Shown here one piece after another: positions 30,201 through 45,341 of a stretch of 64,000 nt of DNA (its first letter is position 1; every line of letters starts with the position of its first letter). This stretch comes from Ulva prolifera (taxonomy: Eukaryota > Chlorophyta > Ulvophyceae > Ulvales > Ulvaceae). The stretch spans positions 9,801,315-9,865,314 of the forward strand of contig CM041199.1 in the NCBI GenBank assembly GCA_023078555.1, given 5' to 3'. The notes beneath the pieces are model-generated. The model was not told where the DNA came from. It did not search any database and worked only from the letters and a program-made list of their open reading frames with translations. The translations under genes were made by a program, and so were the position numbers.

Positions 30201-33200
30201 TTCCGACATTGACCTCCATTCTGGACATTGACCTCCATTCTCGACATTGACCTCCATTCTGGACATTGACCTCCATTTTCGACATTGACCTCCATTCTGG
30301 ACATTGACCTCCATACTGGACATTGACCTCCATTCGGGACATTGACCTCCATTCTGGACATTGACCTCCATTCTGGACATTGACCTCCATACTGGACATT
30401 GACCTCCATGCTGGACATTGACCTCCATTCTGGACATTGACCTCCAGGACGGGTGAGACGGACATTGACCTCCATTCATGACATTAAACTACATTTCCGA
30501 CATTGACCTCCATTCTGGACATTGACCTCCATTCTGGACATTGACCTCCATTTTCGACATTGACCTCCATTCTGGACATTGACCTCCATGCTGGACATTG
30601 ACCTCCATTCTGGACATTGACCTCCATTCTGGACATTGACCTCCATTTTCGACATTGACCTCCATTTTCGACATTGACCTCCATTCTGGACATTGACCTC
30701 CATGCTGGACATTGACCTCCATTCTGGACATTGACCTCCATGCTGGACATTGACCTCCATTCTGGACATTAACCTCCAGGACGGGTGAGACGGACATTGA
30801 CCTCCATTCATGACATTAAACTACATTTCCGACATTGACCTCCATTCTGGACATTGACCTCCATCCTGGACATTGACCTCCATCCTGGACATTGACCTCC
30901 ATTCTGGACATTGACCTCCAGGCTGGGTGAGACGGACATTGACCTCCATCCTAGAGATTGACCTCCATTCTGGACATTGACCTCCAGGACGGGTGAGACG
31001 GACATTGACCTCCATTCATGACATTGACCTCCATTTCCGACATTGACCTCCATTCTGGACATTGACCTCCATACTGGACATTGACCTCCATTCAGGACAT
31101 TGACCTCCATTCTGGACATTGACCTCCATTCTGGACATTGACCTCCAGGACGGGTGAGACGGACATTGACCTCCATCCTGGACATTGACCTCCATTCTGG
31201 ACATTGACCTCCAGGACGGGTGAGACGGACATTGACCTCCATCCTGGACATTGACCTCCATTCTGGACATTGACCTCCAGGACGGGTGAGACGGACATTG
31301 ACCTCCATTCTGGACATTGACCTCCATTCTGGACATTGACCTCCATTTTCGACATTGACCTCCATTCTGGACATTGACCTCCATGCTGGACATTGACCTC
31401 CATTCTGGACATTGACCTCCATTCTGGACATTGACCTCCATTTCCGACATTGACCTCCATTCTGGACATTGACCTCCATTTTCGACATTGACCTCCATTC
31501 TGGACATTGACCTCCATTTCCGACATTGACCTCCATCCTGGACATTGACCTCCATTTTCGACATTGACCTCCATTCTGGACATTGACCTCCATTCAGGAC
31601 ATTGACCTCCATTCTGGACATTGACCTCCATTCTGTACATTGACCTCCATTTCCGACATTGACCTCCATTCTGGACATTGACCTCCATTTTCGACATTGA
31701 CCTCCATTCTGGACATTGACCTCCATGCTGGACATTGACCTCCATTCTGGACATTGACCCCCATTCTGGACATTGACCTCCATTTCCGACATTGACCTCC
31801 ATTCTGGACATTGACCTCCATTTTCGACATTGACCTCCATTCTGGACATTGACCTCCATTCTGGACATTGACCTCCATGCTGGACATTGACCTCCATTCT
31901 GGACATTGACCTCCATTTTCGACATTGACCTCCATTCTGGACATTGACCTCCATGCTGGACATTGACCTCCATTCTGGACATTGACCTCCATTCTGGACA
32001 TTGACCCCCATTCTGGACATTGACCTCCATTTTCGACATTGACCTCCATTCTGGACATTGACCTCCATTCTGGACATTGACCTCCATTCTGGACATTGAC
32101 CTCCATTTTCGACATTGACCTCCATTCTGGACATTGACCTCCATTCTGGACATTGACCTCCATTCTGGACATTGACCTCCATTTTCGACATTGACCTCCA
32201 TTCTGGACATTGACCTCCATGCTGGACATTGACCTCCATTCTGGACATTGACCTCCATTCTGGACATTGACCTCCATTTTCGACATTGACCTCCATTTTC
32301 GACATTGACCTCCATTCTGGACATTGACCTCCATGCTGGACATTGACCTCCATTCTGGACATTGACCTCCATTCTGGACATTGACCTCCATTTTCGACAT
32401 TGACCTCCATTCTGGACATTGACCTCCATGCTGGACATTGACCTCCATTCTGGACATTGACCTCCAGGACGGGTGAGACGGACATTGACCTCCATTCATG
32501 ACATTAAACTACATTTCCGACATTGACCTCCATTCTGGACATTGACCTCCATCCTGGACATTGACCTCCATTTTCGACATTGACCTCCATTCTGGACATT
32601 GACCTCCATACTGGACATTGACCTCCATTCGGGACATTGACCTCCATTCTGGACATTGACCTCCATTCTGGACATTGACCTCCATACTGGACATTGACCT
32701 CCATGCTGGACATTGACCTCCATTCTGGACATTGACCTCCAGGACGGGTGAGACGGACATTGACCTCCATTCATGACATTAAACTACATTTCCGACATTG
32801 ACCTCCATTCTGGACATTGACCTCCATTCTCGACATTGACCTCCATTCTGGACATTGACCTCCATGCTGGACATTGACCTCCATTCTGGACATTGACCTC
32901 CATTCTGGACATTGACCTCCATTCTGGACATTGACCTCCATTCTGGACATTGACCTCCATTTTCGACATTGACCTCCATTCTGGACATTGACCTCCATGC
33001 TGGACATTGACCTCCATTCTGGACATTGACCTCCATTCTGGACATTGACCTCCATTTTCGACATTGACCTCCATTTTCGACATTGACCTCCATTCTGGAC
33101 ATTGACCTCCATGCTGGACATTGACCTCCATTCTGGACATTGACCTCCATTCTGGACATTGACCTCCATTTTCGACATTGACCTCCATTCTGGACATTGA

Positions 33201-33277
33201 CCTCCATGCTGGACATTGACCTCCATTCTGGACATTGACCTCCAGGACGGGTGAGACGGACATTGACCTCCATTCAT
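24256..33277. repeat. Mosaic of short HOR units
   Basis: Cassette spacings run 408, 275, 408, 294, 332, 2123, 275, 503, 294, 237, 559, 294, 332, 1688, 275, 503. The stretch 24886-26194 repeats the 275-408-294-332 order of 12039-13347. The 275-503 pair at 28318-29095 recurs at 32500-33277 (offset 4182) and, with some changes, at 45985-46762. Near 26826 a monomer reads gacctttattcatgac, a private variant. No gene is seen. Confidence 0.83.
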
Positions 33278-36200
33278 GACATTAAACTACATTTCCGACA
33301 TTGACCTCCATTCTGGACATTGACCTCCATCCTGGACATTGACCTCCATCCTGGACATTGACCTCCATTCTGGACATTGACCTCCAGGCTGGGTGAGACG
33401 GACATTGACCTCCATCCTAGAGATTGACCTCCATTCTGGACATTGACCTCCAGGACGGGTGAGACGGACATTGACCTCCATTCATGACATTGACCTCCAT
33501 TTCCGACATTGACCTCCATTCTGGACATTGACCTCCATACTGGACATTGACCTCCATTCAGGACATTGACCTCCATTCTGGACATTGACCTCCATTCTGG
33601 ACATTGACCTCCATTCTGGACATTGACCTCCAGGACGGGTGAGACGGACATTGACCTCCATCCTGGACATTGACCTCCATTCTGGACATTGACCTCCAGG
33701 ACGGGTGAGACGGACATTGACCTCCATCCTGGACATTGACCTCCATTCTGGACATTGACCTCCGGGACGGGTGAGACGGACATTGACCTCCATTCATGAC
33801 ATTGACCTCCATTTCCGACATTGACCTCCATTCTGGACATTGACCTCCATACTGGACATTGACCTCCATTCAGGACATTGACCTCCATTCTGGACATTGA
33901 CCTCCATTCTGTACATTGACCTCCATTTCCGGCATTGACCTCCATTCTGGACATTGACCTCCATTTTCGACATTGACCTCCATTCTGGACATTGACCTCC
34001 ATTTCCGACATTGACCTCCATTCTGGACATTGACCTCCATTTTCGACATTGACCTCCATTCTGGACATTGACCTCCATTCTGGACATTGACCTTCATTCT
34101 GTACATTGACCTCCATTTCCGACATTGACCTCCATTCTGGACATTGACCTCCATTTTCGACATTGACCTCCATTCTGGACATTGACCTCCATTTCCGACA
34201 TTGACCTCCATTCTGGACATTGACCTCCATTTTCGACATTGACCTCCATTCTGGACATTGACCTCCATGCTGGACATTGACCTCCATTCTGGACATTGAC
34301 CTCCATTCTGGACATTGACCCCCATTCTGGACATTGACCTCCATTTCCGACATTGACCTCCATTCTGGACATTGACCTCCATTTTCGACATTGACCTCCA
34401 TTCTGGACATTGACCTCCATTCTGGACATTGACCTCCATGCTGGACATTGACCTCCATTCTGGACATTGACCTCCATTTTCGACATTGACCTCCATTCTG
34501 GACATTGACCTCCATTTCCGACATTGACCTCCATTCTGGACATTGACCTCCATTTTCGACATTGACCTCCATTCTGGACATTGACCCCCATACTGGACAT
34601 TGAGCTCCATTTTCGACATTGACCTCCATTATGGACATTGACCTCCATTCTGGACATTGACCTCCATTTTCGACATTGACCTCCATTTTCGACATTGACC
34701 TCCATTCTGGACATTGACCTCCATGCTTGACATTGACCTCCATTCTGGACATTGACCTCCATTCTGGACATTGACCTCCATTTTCGACATTGACCTCCAT
34801 TCTGGACATTGACCTCCATGCTGGACATTGACCTCCATTCTGGACATTGACCTCCAGGACGGGTGAGACGGACATTGACCTCCATTCATGACATTAAACT
34901 ACATTTCCGACATTGACCTCCATTCTGGACATTGACCTCCATTCTCGACATTGACCTCCATTCTGGACATTGACCTCCATGCTGGACATTGACCTCCATT
35001 CTGGACATTGACCTCCAGGACGGGTGAGACGGACATTGACCTCCATTCATGACATTAAACTACATTTCCGACATTGACCTCCATTCTGGACATTGACCTC
35101 CATTCTCGACATTGACCTCCATTCTGGACATTGACCTCCATGCTGGACATTGACCTCCATTCTGGACATTGACCTCCATTCTGGACATTGACCTCCATTC
35201 TGGACATTGACCTCCATTCTGGACATTGACCTCCATTTTCGACATTGACCTCCATTCTGGACATTGACCTCCATGCTGGACATTGACCTCCATTCTGGAC
35301 ATTGACCTCCATTCTGGACATTGACCTCCATTTTCGACATTGACCTCCATTTTCGACATTGACCTCCATTCTGGACATTGACCTCCATGCTGGACATTGA
35401 CCTCCATTCTGGACATTGACCTCCATTCTGGACATTGACCTCCATTTTCGACATTGACCTCCATTCTGGACATTGACCTCAATGCTGGACATTGACCTCC
35501 ATTCTGGACATTGACCTCCAGGACGGGTGAGACGGACATTGACCTCCATTCATGACATTAAACTACATTTCCGACATTGACCTCCATTCTGGACATTGAC
35601 CTCCATCCTGGACATTGACCTCCATCCTGGACATTGACCTCCATTCTGGACATTGACCTCCAGGCTGGGTGAGACGGACATTGACCTCCATCCTAGAGAT
35701 TGACCTCCATTCTGGACATTGACCTCCAGGACGGGTGAGACGGACATTGACCTCCATTCATGACATTGACCTCCATTTCCGACATTGACCTCCATTCTGG
35801 ACATTGACCTCCATACTGGACATTGACCTCCATTCAGGACATTGACCTCCATTCTGGACATTGACCTCCATTCTGGACATTGACCTCCAGGACGGGTGAG
35901 ACGGACATTGACCTCCATCCTGGACATTGACCTCCATTCTGGACATTGACCTCCAGGACGGGTGAGACGGACATTGACCTCCATCCTGGACATTGACCTC
36001 CATTCTGGACATTGACCTCCGGGACGGGTGAGACGGACATTGACCTCCATTCATGACATTGACCTCCATTTCCGACATTGACCTCCATTCTGGACATTGA
36101 CCTCCATACTGGACATTGACCTCCATTCAGGACATTGACCTCCATTCTGGACATTGACCTCCATTCTGTACATTGACCTCCATTTCCGACATTGACCTCC

Positions 36201-39200
36201 ATTCTGGACATTGACCTCCATTTTCGACATTGACCTCCATTCTGGACATTGACCTCCATTTCCGACATTGACCTCCATTCTGGACATTGACCTCCATTTT
36301 CGACATTGACCTCCATTCTGGACATTGACCTCCATTCAGGACATTGACCTCCATTCTGGACATTGACCTCCATTCTGTACATTGACCTCCATTTCCGACA
36401 TTGACCTCCATTCTGGACATTGACCTCCATTTTCGACATTGACCTCCATTCTGGACATTGACCTCCATTTCCGACATTGACCTCCATTCTGGACATTGAC
36501 CTCCATTTTCGACATTGACCTCCATTCTGGACATTGACCTCCATGCTGGACATTGACCTCCATTCTGGACATTGACCTCCATTCTGGACATTGACCCCCA
36601 TTCTGGACATTGACCTCCATTTCCGACATTGACCTCCATTCTGGACATTGACCTCCATTTTCGACATTGACCTCCATTCTGGACATTGACCTCCATTCTG
36701 GACATTGACCTCCATGCTGGACATTGACCTCCATTCTGGACATTGACCTCCATTTTCGACATTGACCTCCATTCTGGACATTGACCTCCATTTCCGACAT
36801 TGACCTCCATTCTGGACATTGACCTCCATTTTCGACATTGACCTCCATTCTGGACATTGACCCCCATACTGGACATTGAGCTCCATTTTCGACATTGACC
36901 TCCATTATGGACATTGACCTCCATTATGGACATTGACCTCCATTCTGGACATTGACCTCCATTTTCGACATTGACCTCCATTTTCGACATTGACCTCCAT
37001 TCTGGACATTGACCTCCATGCTTGACATTGACCTCCATTCTGGACATTGACCTCCATTCTGGACATTGACCTCCATTTTCGACATTGACCTCCATTCTGG
37101 ACATTGACCTCCATGCTGGACATTGACCTCCATTCTGGACATTGACCTCCAGGACGGGTGAGACGGACATTGACCTCCATTCATGACATTAAACTACATT
37201 TCCGACATTGACCTCCATTCTGGACATTGACCTCCATTCTCGACATTGACCTCCATTCTGGACATTGACCTCCATGCTGGACATTGACCTCCATTCTGGA
37301 CATTGACCTCCAGGACGGGTGAGACGGACATTGACCTCCATTCATGACATTAAACTACATTTCCGACATTGACCTCCATTCAGGACATTGACCTCCATTC
37401 TCGACATTGACCTCCATTCTGGACATTGACCTCCATGCTGGACATTGACCTCCATTCTGGACATTGACCTCCATTCTGGACATTGACCTCCATTCTGGAC
37501 ATTGACCTCCATTCTGGACATTGACCTCCATTTTCGACATTGACCTCCATTCTGGACATTGACCTCCATGCTGGACATTGACCTCCATTCTGGACATTGA
37601 CCTCCATTCTGGACATTGACCTCCATTTTCGACATTGACCTCCATTTTCGACATTGACCTCCATTCTGGACATTGACCTCCATGCTGGACATTGACCTCC
37701 ATTCTGGACATTGACCTCCATTCTGGACATTGACCTCCATTTTCGACATTGACCTCCATTCTGGACATTGACCTCAATGCTGGACATTGACCTCCATTCT
37801 GGACATTGACCTCCAGGACGGGTGAGACGGACATTGACCTCCATTCATGACATTAAACTACATTTCCGACATTGACCTCCATTCTGGACATTGACCTCCA
37901 TCCTGGACATTGACCTCCATCCTGGACATTGACCTCCATTCTGGACATTGACCTCCAGGCTGGGTGAGACGGACATTGACCTCCATCCTAGAGATTGACC
38001 TCCATTCTGGACATTGACCTCCAGGACGGGTGAGACGGACATTGACCTCCATTCATGACATTGACCTCCATTTCCGACATTGACCTCCATTCTGGACATT
38101 GACCTCCATACTGGACATTGACCTCCATTCAGGACATTGACCTCCATTCTGGACATTGACCTCCATTCTGGACATTGACCTCCAGGACGGGTGAGACGGA
38201 CATTGACCTCCATCCTGGACATTGACCTCCATTCTGGACATTGACCTCCAGGACGGGTGAGACGGACATTGACCTCCATCCTGGACATTGACCTCCATTC
38301 TGGACATTGACCTCCGGGACGGGTGAGACGGACATTGACCTCCATTCATGACATTGACCTCCATTTCCGACATTGACCTCCATTCTGGACATTGACCTCC
38401 ATACTGGACATTGACCTCCATTCAGGACATTGACCTCCATTCTGGACATTGACCTCCATTCTGTACATTGACCTCCATTTCCGACATTGACCTCCATTCT
38501 GGACATTGACCTCCATTTTCGACATTGACCTCCATTCTGGACATTGACCTCCATTTCCGACATTGACCTCCATTCTGGACATTGACCTCCATTTTCGACA
38601 TTGACCTCCATTCTGGACATTGACCTCCATTCAGGACATTGACCTCCATTCTGGACATTGACCTCCATTCTGTACATTGACCTCCATTTCCGACATTGAC
38701 CTCCATTCTGGACATTGACCTCCATTTTCGACATTGACCTCCATTCTGGACATTGACCTCCATTTCCGACATTGACCTCCATTCTGGACATTGACCTCCA
38801 TTTTCGACATTGACCTCCATTCTGGACATTGACCTCCATGCTGGACATTGACCTCCATTCTGGACATTGACCTCCATTCTGGACATTGACCCCCATTCTG
38901 GACATTGACCTCCATTTCCGACATTGACCTCCATTCTGGACATTGACCTCCATTTTCGACATTGACCTCCATTCTGGACATTGACCTCCATTCTGGACAT
39001 TGACCTCCATGCTGGACATTGACCTCCATTCTGGACATTGACCTCCATTTTCGACATTGACCTCCATTCTGGACATTGACCTCCATTTCCGACATTGACC
39101 TCCATTCTGGACATTGACCTCCATTTTCGACATTGACCTCCATTCTGGACATTGACCCCCATACTGGACATTGAGCTCCATTTTCGACATTGACCTCCAT

Positions 39201-42078
39201 TATGGACATTGACCTCCATTATGGACATTGACCTCCATTCTGGACATTGACCTCCATTTTCGACATTGACCTCCATTTTCGACATTGACCTCCATTCTGG
39301 ACATTGACCTCCATGCTTGACATTGACCTCCATTCTGGACATTGACCTCCATTCTGGACATTGACCTCCATTCTCGACATTGACCTCCATTCTGGACATT
39401 GACCTCCATGCTGGACATTGACCTCCATTCTGGACATTGACCTCCAGGACGGGTGAGACGGACATTGACCTCCATTCATGACATTAAACTACATTTCCGA
39501 CATTGACCTCCATTCTGGACATTGACCTCCATTCTCGACATTGACCTCCATTCTGGACATTGACCTCCATGCTGGACATTGACCTCCATTCTGGACATTG
39601 ACCTCCATTCTGGACATTGACCTCCATTCTGGACATTGACCTCCATTCTGGACATTGACCTCCATTTTCGACATTGACCTCCATTCTGGACATTGACCTC
39701 CATGCTGGACATTGACCTCCATTCTGGACATTGACCTCCATTCTGGACATTGACCTCCATTTTCGACATTGACCTCCATTTTCGACATTGACCTCCATTC
39801 TGGACATTGACCTCCATGCTGGACATTGACCTCCATTCTGGACATTGACCTCCATTCTGGACATTGACCTCCATTTTCGACATTGACCTCCATTCTGGAC
39901 ATTGACCTCCATGCTGGACATTGACCTCCATTCTGGACATTGACCTCCAGGACGGGTGAGACGGACATTGACCTCCATTCATGACATTAAACTACATTTC
40001 CGACATTGACCTCCATTCTGGACATTGACCTCCATCCTGGACATTGACCTCCATCCTGGACATTGACCTCCATTCTGGACATTGACCTCCAGGCTGGGTG
40101 AGACGGACATTGACCTCCATCCTAGAGATTGACCTCCATTCTGGACATTGACCTCCAGGACGGGTGAGACGGACATTGACCTCCATTCATGACATTGACC
40201 TCCATTTCCGACATTGACCTCCATTCTGGACATTGACCTCCATACTGGACATTGACCTCCATTCAGGACATTGACCTCCATTCTGGACATTGACCTCCAT
40301 TCTGGACATTAACCTCCAGGACGGGTGAGACGGACATTGACCTCCATCCTGGACATTGACCTCCATTCTGGACATTGACCTCCAGGACGGGTGAGACGGA
40401 CATTGACCTCCATCCTGGACATTGACCTCCATTCTGGACATTGACCTCCGGGACGGGTGAGACGGACATTGACCTCCATTCATGACATTGACCTCCATTT
40501 CCGACATTGACCTCCATTCTGGACATTGACCTCCATACTGGACATTGACCTCCATTCAGGACATTGACCTCCATTCTGGACATTGACCTCCATTCTGTAC
40601 ATTGACCTCCATTTCCGACATTGACCTCCATTCTGGACATTGACCTCCATTTTCGACATTGACCTCCATTCTGGACATTGACCTCCATTTCCGACATTGA
40701 CCTCCATTCTGGACATTGACCTCCATTTTCGACATTGACCTCCATTCTGGACATTGACCTCCATTCAGGACATTGACCTCCATTCTGGACATTGACCTCC
40801 ATTCTGTACATTGACCTCCATTTCCGACATTGACCTCCATTCTGGACATTGACCTCCATTTTCGACATTGACCTCCATTCTGGACATTGACCTCCATTTC
40901 CGACATTGACCTCCATTCTGGACATTGACCTCCATTTTCGACATTGACCTCCATTCTGGACATTGACCTCCATGCTGGACATTGACCTCCATTCTGGACA
41001 TTGACCTCCATTCTGGACATTGACCCCCATTCTGGACATTGACCTCCATTTCCGACATTGACCTCCATTCTGGACATTGACCTCCATTTTCGACATTGAC
41101 CTCCATTCTGGACATTGACCTCCATTCTGGACATTGACCTCCATGCTGGACATTGACCTTCATTCTGGACATTGACCTCCATTTTCGACATTGACCTCCA
41201 TTCTGGACATTGACCTCCATTTCCGACATTGACCTCCATTCTGGACATTGACCTCCATTTTCGACATTGACCTCCATTCTGGACATTGACCCCCATACTG
41301 GACATTGAGCTCCATTTTCGACATTGACCTCCATTATGGACATTGACCTCCATTATGGACATTGACCTCCATTCTGGACATTGACCTCCATTTTCGACAT
41401 TGACCTCCATTTTCGACATTGACCTCCATTCTGGACATTGACCTCCATGCTTGACATTGACCTCCATTCTGGACATTGACCTCCATTCTGGACATTGACC
41501 TCCATTTTCGACATTGACCTCCATTCTGGACATTGACCTCCATGCTGGACATTGACCTCCATTCTGGACATTGACCTCCAGGACGGGTGAGACGGACATT
41601 GACCTCCATTCATGACATTAAACTACATTTCCGACATTGACCTCCATTCTGGACATTGACCTCCATCCTGGACATTGACCTCCATTTTCGACATTGACCT
41701 CCATTCTGGACATTGACCTCCATACTGGACATTGACCTCCATTCGGGACATTGACCTCCATTCTGGACATTGACCTCCATTCTGGACATTGACCTCCATG
41801 CTGGACATTGACCTCCATTCTGGACATTGACCTCCATTCTGGACATTGACCTCCATTTTCGACATTGACCTCCATTTTCGACATTGACCTCCATTCTGGA
41901 CATTGACCTCCATGCTGGACATTGACCTCCATTCTGGACATTGACCTCCATTCTGGACATTGACCTCCATTTTCGACATTGACCTCTATTCTGGACATTG
42001 ACCTCCATGCTGGACATTGACCTCCATTCTGGACATTGACCTCCAGGACGGGTGAGACGGACATTGACCTCCATTCAT
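33278..42078. repeat. 2.1-2.3 kb HOR, four tandem copies
   Basis: Copies begin at 33278, 35554, 37849 and 39983. Each has a long interval of 1612, 1631, 1631 or 1631 bp. The first two are followed by 161 and 503 bp, the third by 503 only and the fourth by 465. Period lengths are therefore 2276, 2295, 2134 and 2096. Each long interval contains cccccatactggacattgagctcc, which creates a GAGCTC site (34602, 36878, 39173, 41307), and monomers with tail tatg. Copies at 35554 and 37849 have identical conceptual translations over about 1 kb. Confidence 0.85.
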
Positions 42079-45000
42079 GACATTAAACTACATTTCCGAC
42101 ATTGACCTCCATTCTGGACATTGACCTCCATCCTGGACATTGACCTCCATTTTCGACATTGACCTCCATTCTGGACATTGACCTCCATACTGGACATTGA
42201 CCTCCATTCGGGACATTGACCTCCATTCTGGACATTGACCTCCATTCTGGACATTGACCTCCATGCTGGACATTGACCTCCATTCTGGACATTGACCTCC
42301 ATTCTGGACATTGACCTCCATTTTCGACATTGACCTCCATTCTCGACATTGACCTCCATTCTGGACATTGACCTCCATGCTGGACATTGACCTCCATTCT
42401 GGACATTGACCTCCATTCTGGACATTGACCTCCATTCTGGACATTGACCTCCATTCTGGACATTGACCTCCATTTTCGACATTGACCTCCATTCTGGACA
42501 TTGACCTCCATGCTGGACATTGACCTCCATTCTGGACATTGACCTCCATTCTGGACATTGACCTCCATTCTGGACATTGACCTCCATTCTGGACATTGAC
42601 CTCCATTCTGGACATTGACCTCCATTTTCGACATTGACCTCCATTCTGGACATTGACCTCCATGCTGGACATTGACCTCCATTCTGGACATTGACCTCCA
42701 TTCTGGACATTGACCCCCATTCTGGACATTGACCTCCATTTCCGACATTGACCTCCATTCTGGACATTGACCTCCATTTTCGACATTGACCTCCATTCTG
42801 GACATTGACCTCCATTCTGGACATTGACCTCCATGCTGGACATTGACCTCCATTCTGGACATTGACCTCCATTTTCGACATTGACCTCCATTCTGGACAT
42901 TGACCTCCATTTCCGACATTGACCTCCATTCTGGACATTGACCTCCATTTTCGACATTGACCTCCATTCTGGACATTGACCCCCATACTGGACATTGAGC
43001 TCCATTTTCGACATTGACCTCCATTATGGACATTGACCTCCATTATGGACATTGACCTCCATTCTGGACATTGACCTCCATTTCGACATTGACCTCCATT
43101 TTCGACATTGACCTCCATTCTGGACATTGACCTCCATGCTTGACATTGACCTCCATTCTGGACATTGACCTCCATTCTGGACATTGACCTCCATTTTCGA
43201 CATTGACCTCCATTCTGGACATTGACCTCCATGCTGGACATTGACCTCCATTCTGGACATTGACCTCCAGGACGGGTGAGACGGACATTGACCTCCATTC
43301 ATGACATTAAACTACATTTCCGACATTGACCTCCATTCTGGACATTGACCTCCATTCTCGACATTGACCTCCATTCTGGACATTGACCTCCATGCTGGAC
43401 ATTGACCTCCATTCTGGACATTGACCTCCATTCTGGACATTGACCTCCATTCTGGACATTGACCTCCATTCATGACATTAAACTACATTTCCGACATTGA
43501 CCTCCATTCTGGACATTGACCTCCATTCTGGACATTGACCTCCATTCTGGACATTGACCTCCATTCTGGACATTGACCTCCAGGACGGGTGAGACGGACA
43601 TTGACCTCCATCCTGGACATTGACCTCCATTCTGGACATTGACCTCCAGGACGGGTGAGACGGACATTGACCTCCATCCTGGACATTGACCTCCATTCTG
43701 GACATTGACCTCCGGGACGGGTGAGACGGACATTGACCTCCATTCATGACATTGACCTCCATTTCCGACATTGACCTCCATTCTGGACATTGACCTCCAT
43801 ACTGGACATTGACCTCCATTCAGGACATTGACCTCCATTCTGGACATTGACCTCCATTCTGTACATTGACCTCCATTTCCGACATTGACCTCCATTCTGG
43901 ACATTGACCTCCATTTTCGACATTGACCTCCATTCTGGACATTGACCTCCATTTCCGACATTGACCTCCATTCTGGACATTGACCTCCATTTTCGACATT
44001 GACCTCCATTCTGGACATTGACCTCCATTCAGGACATTGACCTCCATTCTGGACATTGACCTCCATTCTGTACATTGACCTCCATTTCCGACATTGACCT
44101 CCATTCTGGACATTGACCTCCATTTTCGACATTGACCTCCATTCTGGACATTGACCTCCATTTCCGACATTGACCTCCATTCTGGACATTGACCTCCATT
44201 TTCGACATTGACCTCCATTCTGGACATTGACCTCCATGCTGGACATTGACCTCCATTCTGGACATTGACCTCCATTCTGGACATTGACCCCCATTCTGGA
44301 CATTGACCTCCATTTCCGACATTGACCTCCATTCTGGACATTGACCTCCATTTTCGACATTGACCTCCATTCTGGACATTGACCTCCATTCTGGACATTG
44401 ACCTCCATGCTGGACATTGACCTTCATTCTGGACATTGACCTCCATTTTCGACATTGACCTCCATTCTGGACATTGACCTCCATTTCCGACATTGACCTC
44501 CATTCTGGACATTGACCTCCATTTTCGACATTGACCTCCATTCTGGACATTGACCCCCATACTGGACATTGAGCTCCATTTTCGACATTGACCTCCATTA
44601 TGGACATTGACCTCCATTATGGACATTGACCTCCATTCTGGACATTGACCTCCATTTTCGACATTGACCTCCATTTTCGACATTGACCTCCATTCTGGAC
44701 ATTGACCTCCATGCTTGACATTGACCTCCATTCTGGACATTGACCTCCATTCTGGACATTGACCTCCATTTTCGACATTGACCTCCATTCTGGACATTGA
44801 CCTCCATGCTGGACATTGACCTCCATTCTGGACATTGACCTCCAGGACGGGTGAGACGGACATTGACCTCCATTCATGACATTAAACTACATTTCCGACA
44901 TTGACCTCCATTCTGGACATTGACCTCCATCCTGGACATTGACCTCCATTTTCGACATTGACCTCCATTCTGGACATTGACCTCCATACTGGACATTGAC

Positions 45001-45341
45001 CTCCATTCGGGACATTGACCTCCATTCTGGACATTGACCTCCATTCTGGACATTGACCTCCATGCTGGACATTGACCTCCATTCTGGACATTGACCTCCA
45101 TTCTGGACATTGACCTCCATTTTCGACATTGACCTCCATTTCGACATTGACCTCCATTCTGGACATTGACCTCCATGCTGGACATTGACCTCCATTCTGG
45201 ACATTGACCTCCATTCTGGACATTGACCTCCATTTTCGACATTGACCTCCATTCTGGACATTGACCTCCATGCTGGACATTGACCTCCATTCTGGACATT
45301 GACCTCCAGGACGGGTGAGACGGACATTGACCTCCATTCAT
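40311..45341. repeat. Overlapping repeat with period about 3264
   Basis: Cassette monomers at 41614 and 42079 map to 44878 and 45342, offsets 3264 and 3263. A rare change, ccttcattctgg, occurs at about 41159 and again 3264 bp later at about 44423. It is absent from the corresponding sites in the 35.5 and 37.8 kb copies, so this duplication is younger than the 2.1-2.3 kb HOR it lies in. One t is missing near 45139 (tttcgac for ttttcgac), which explains the one-base difference. Confidence 0.8.
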
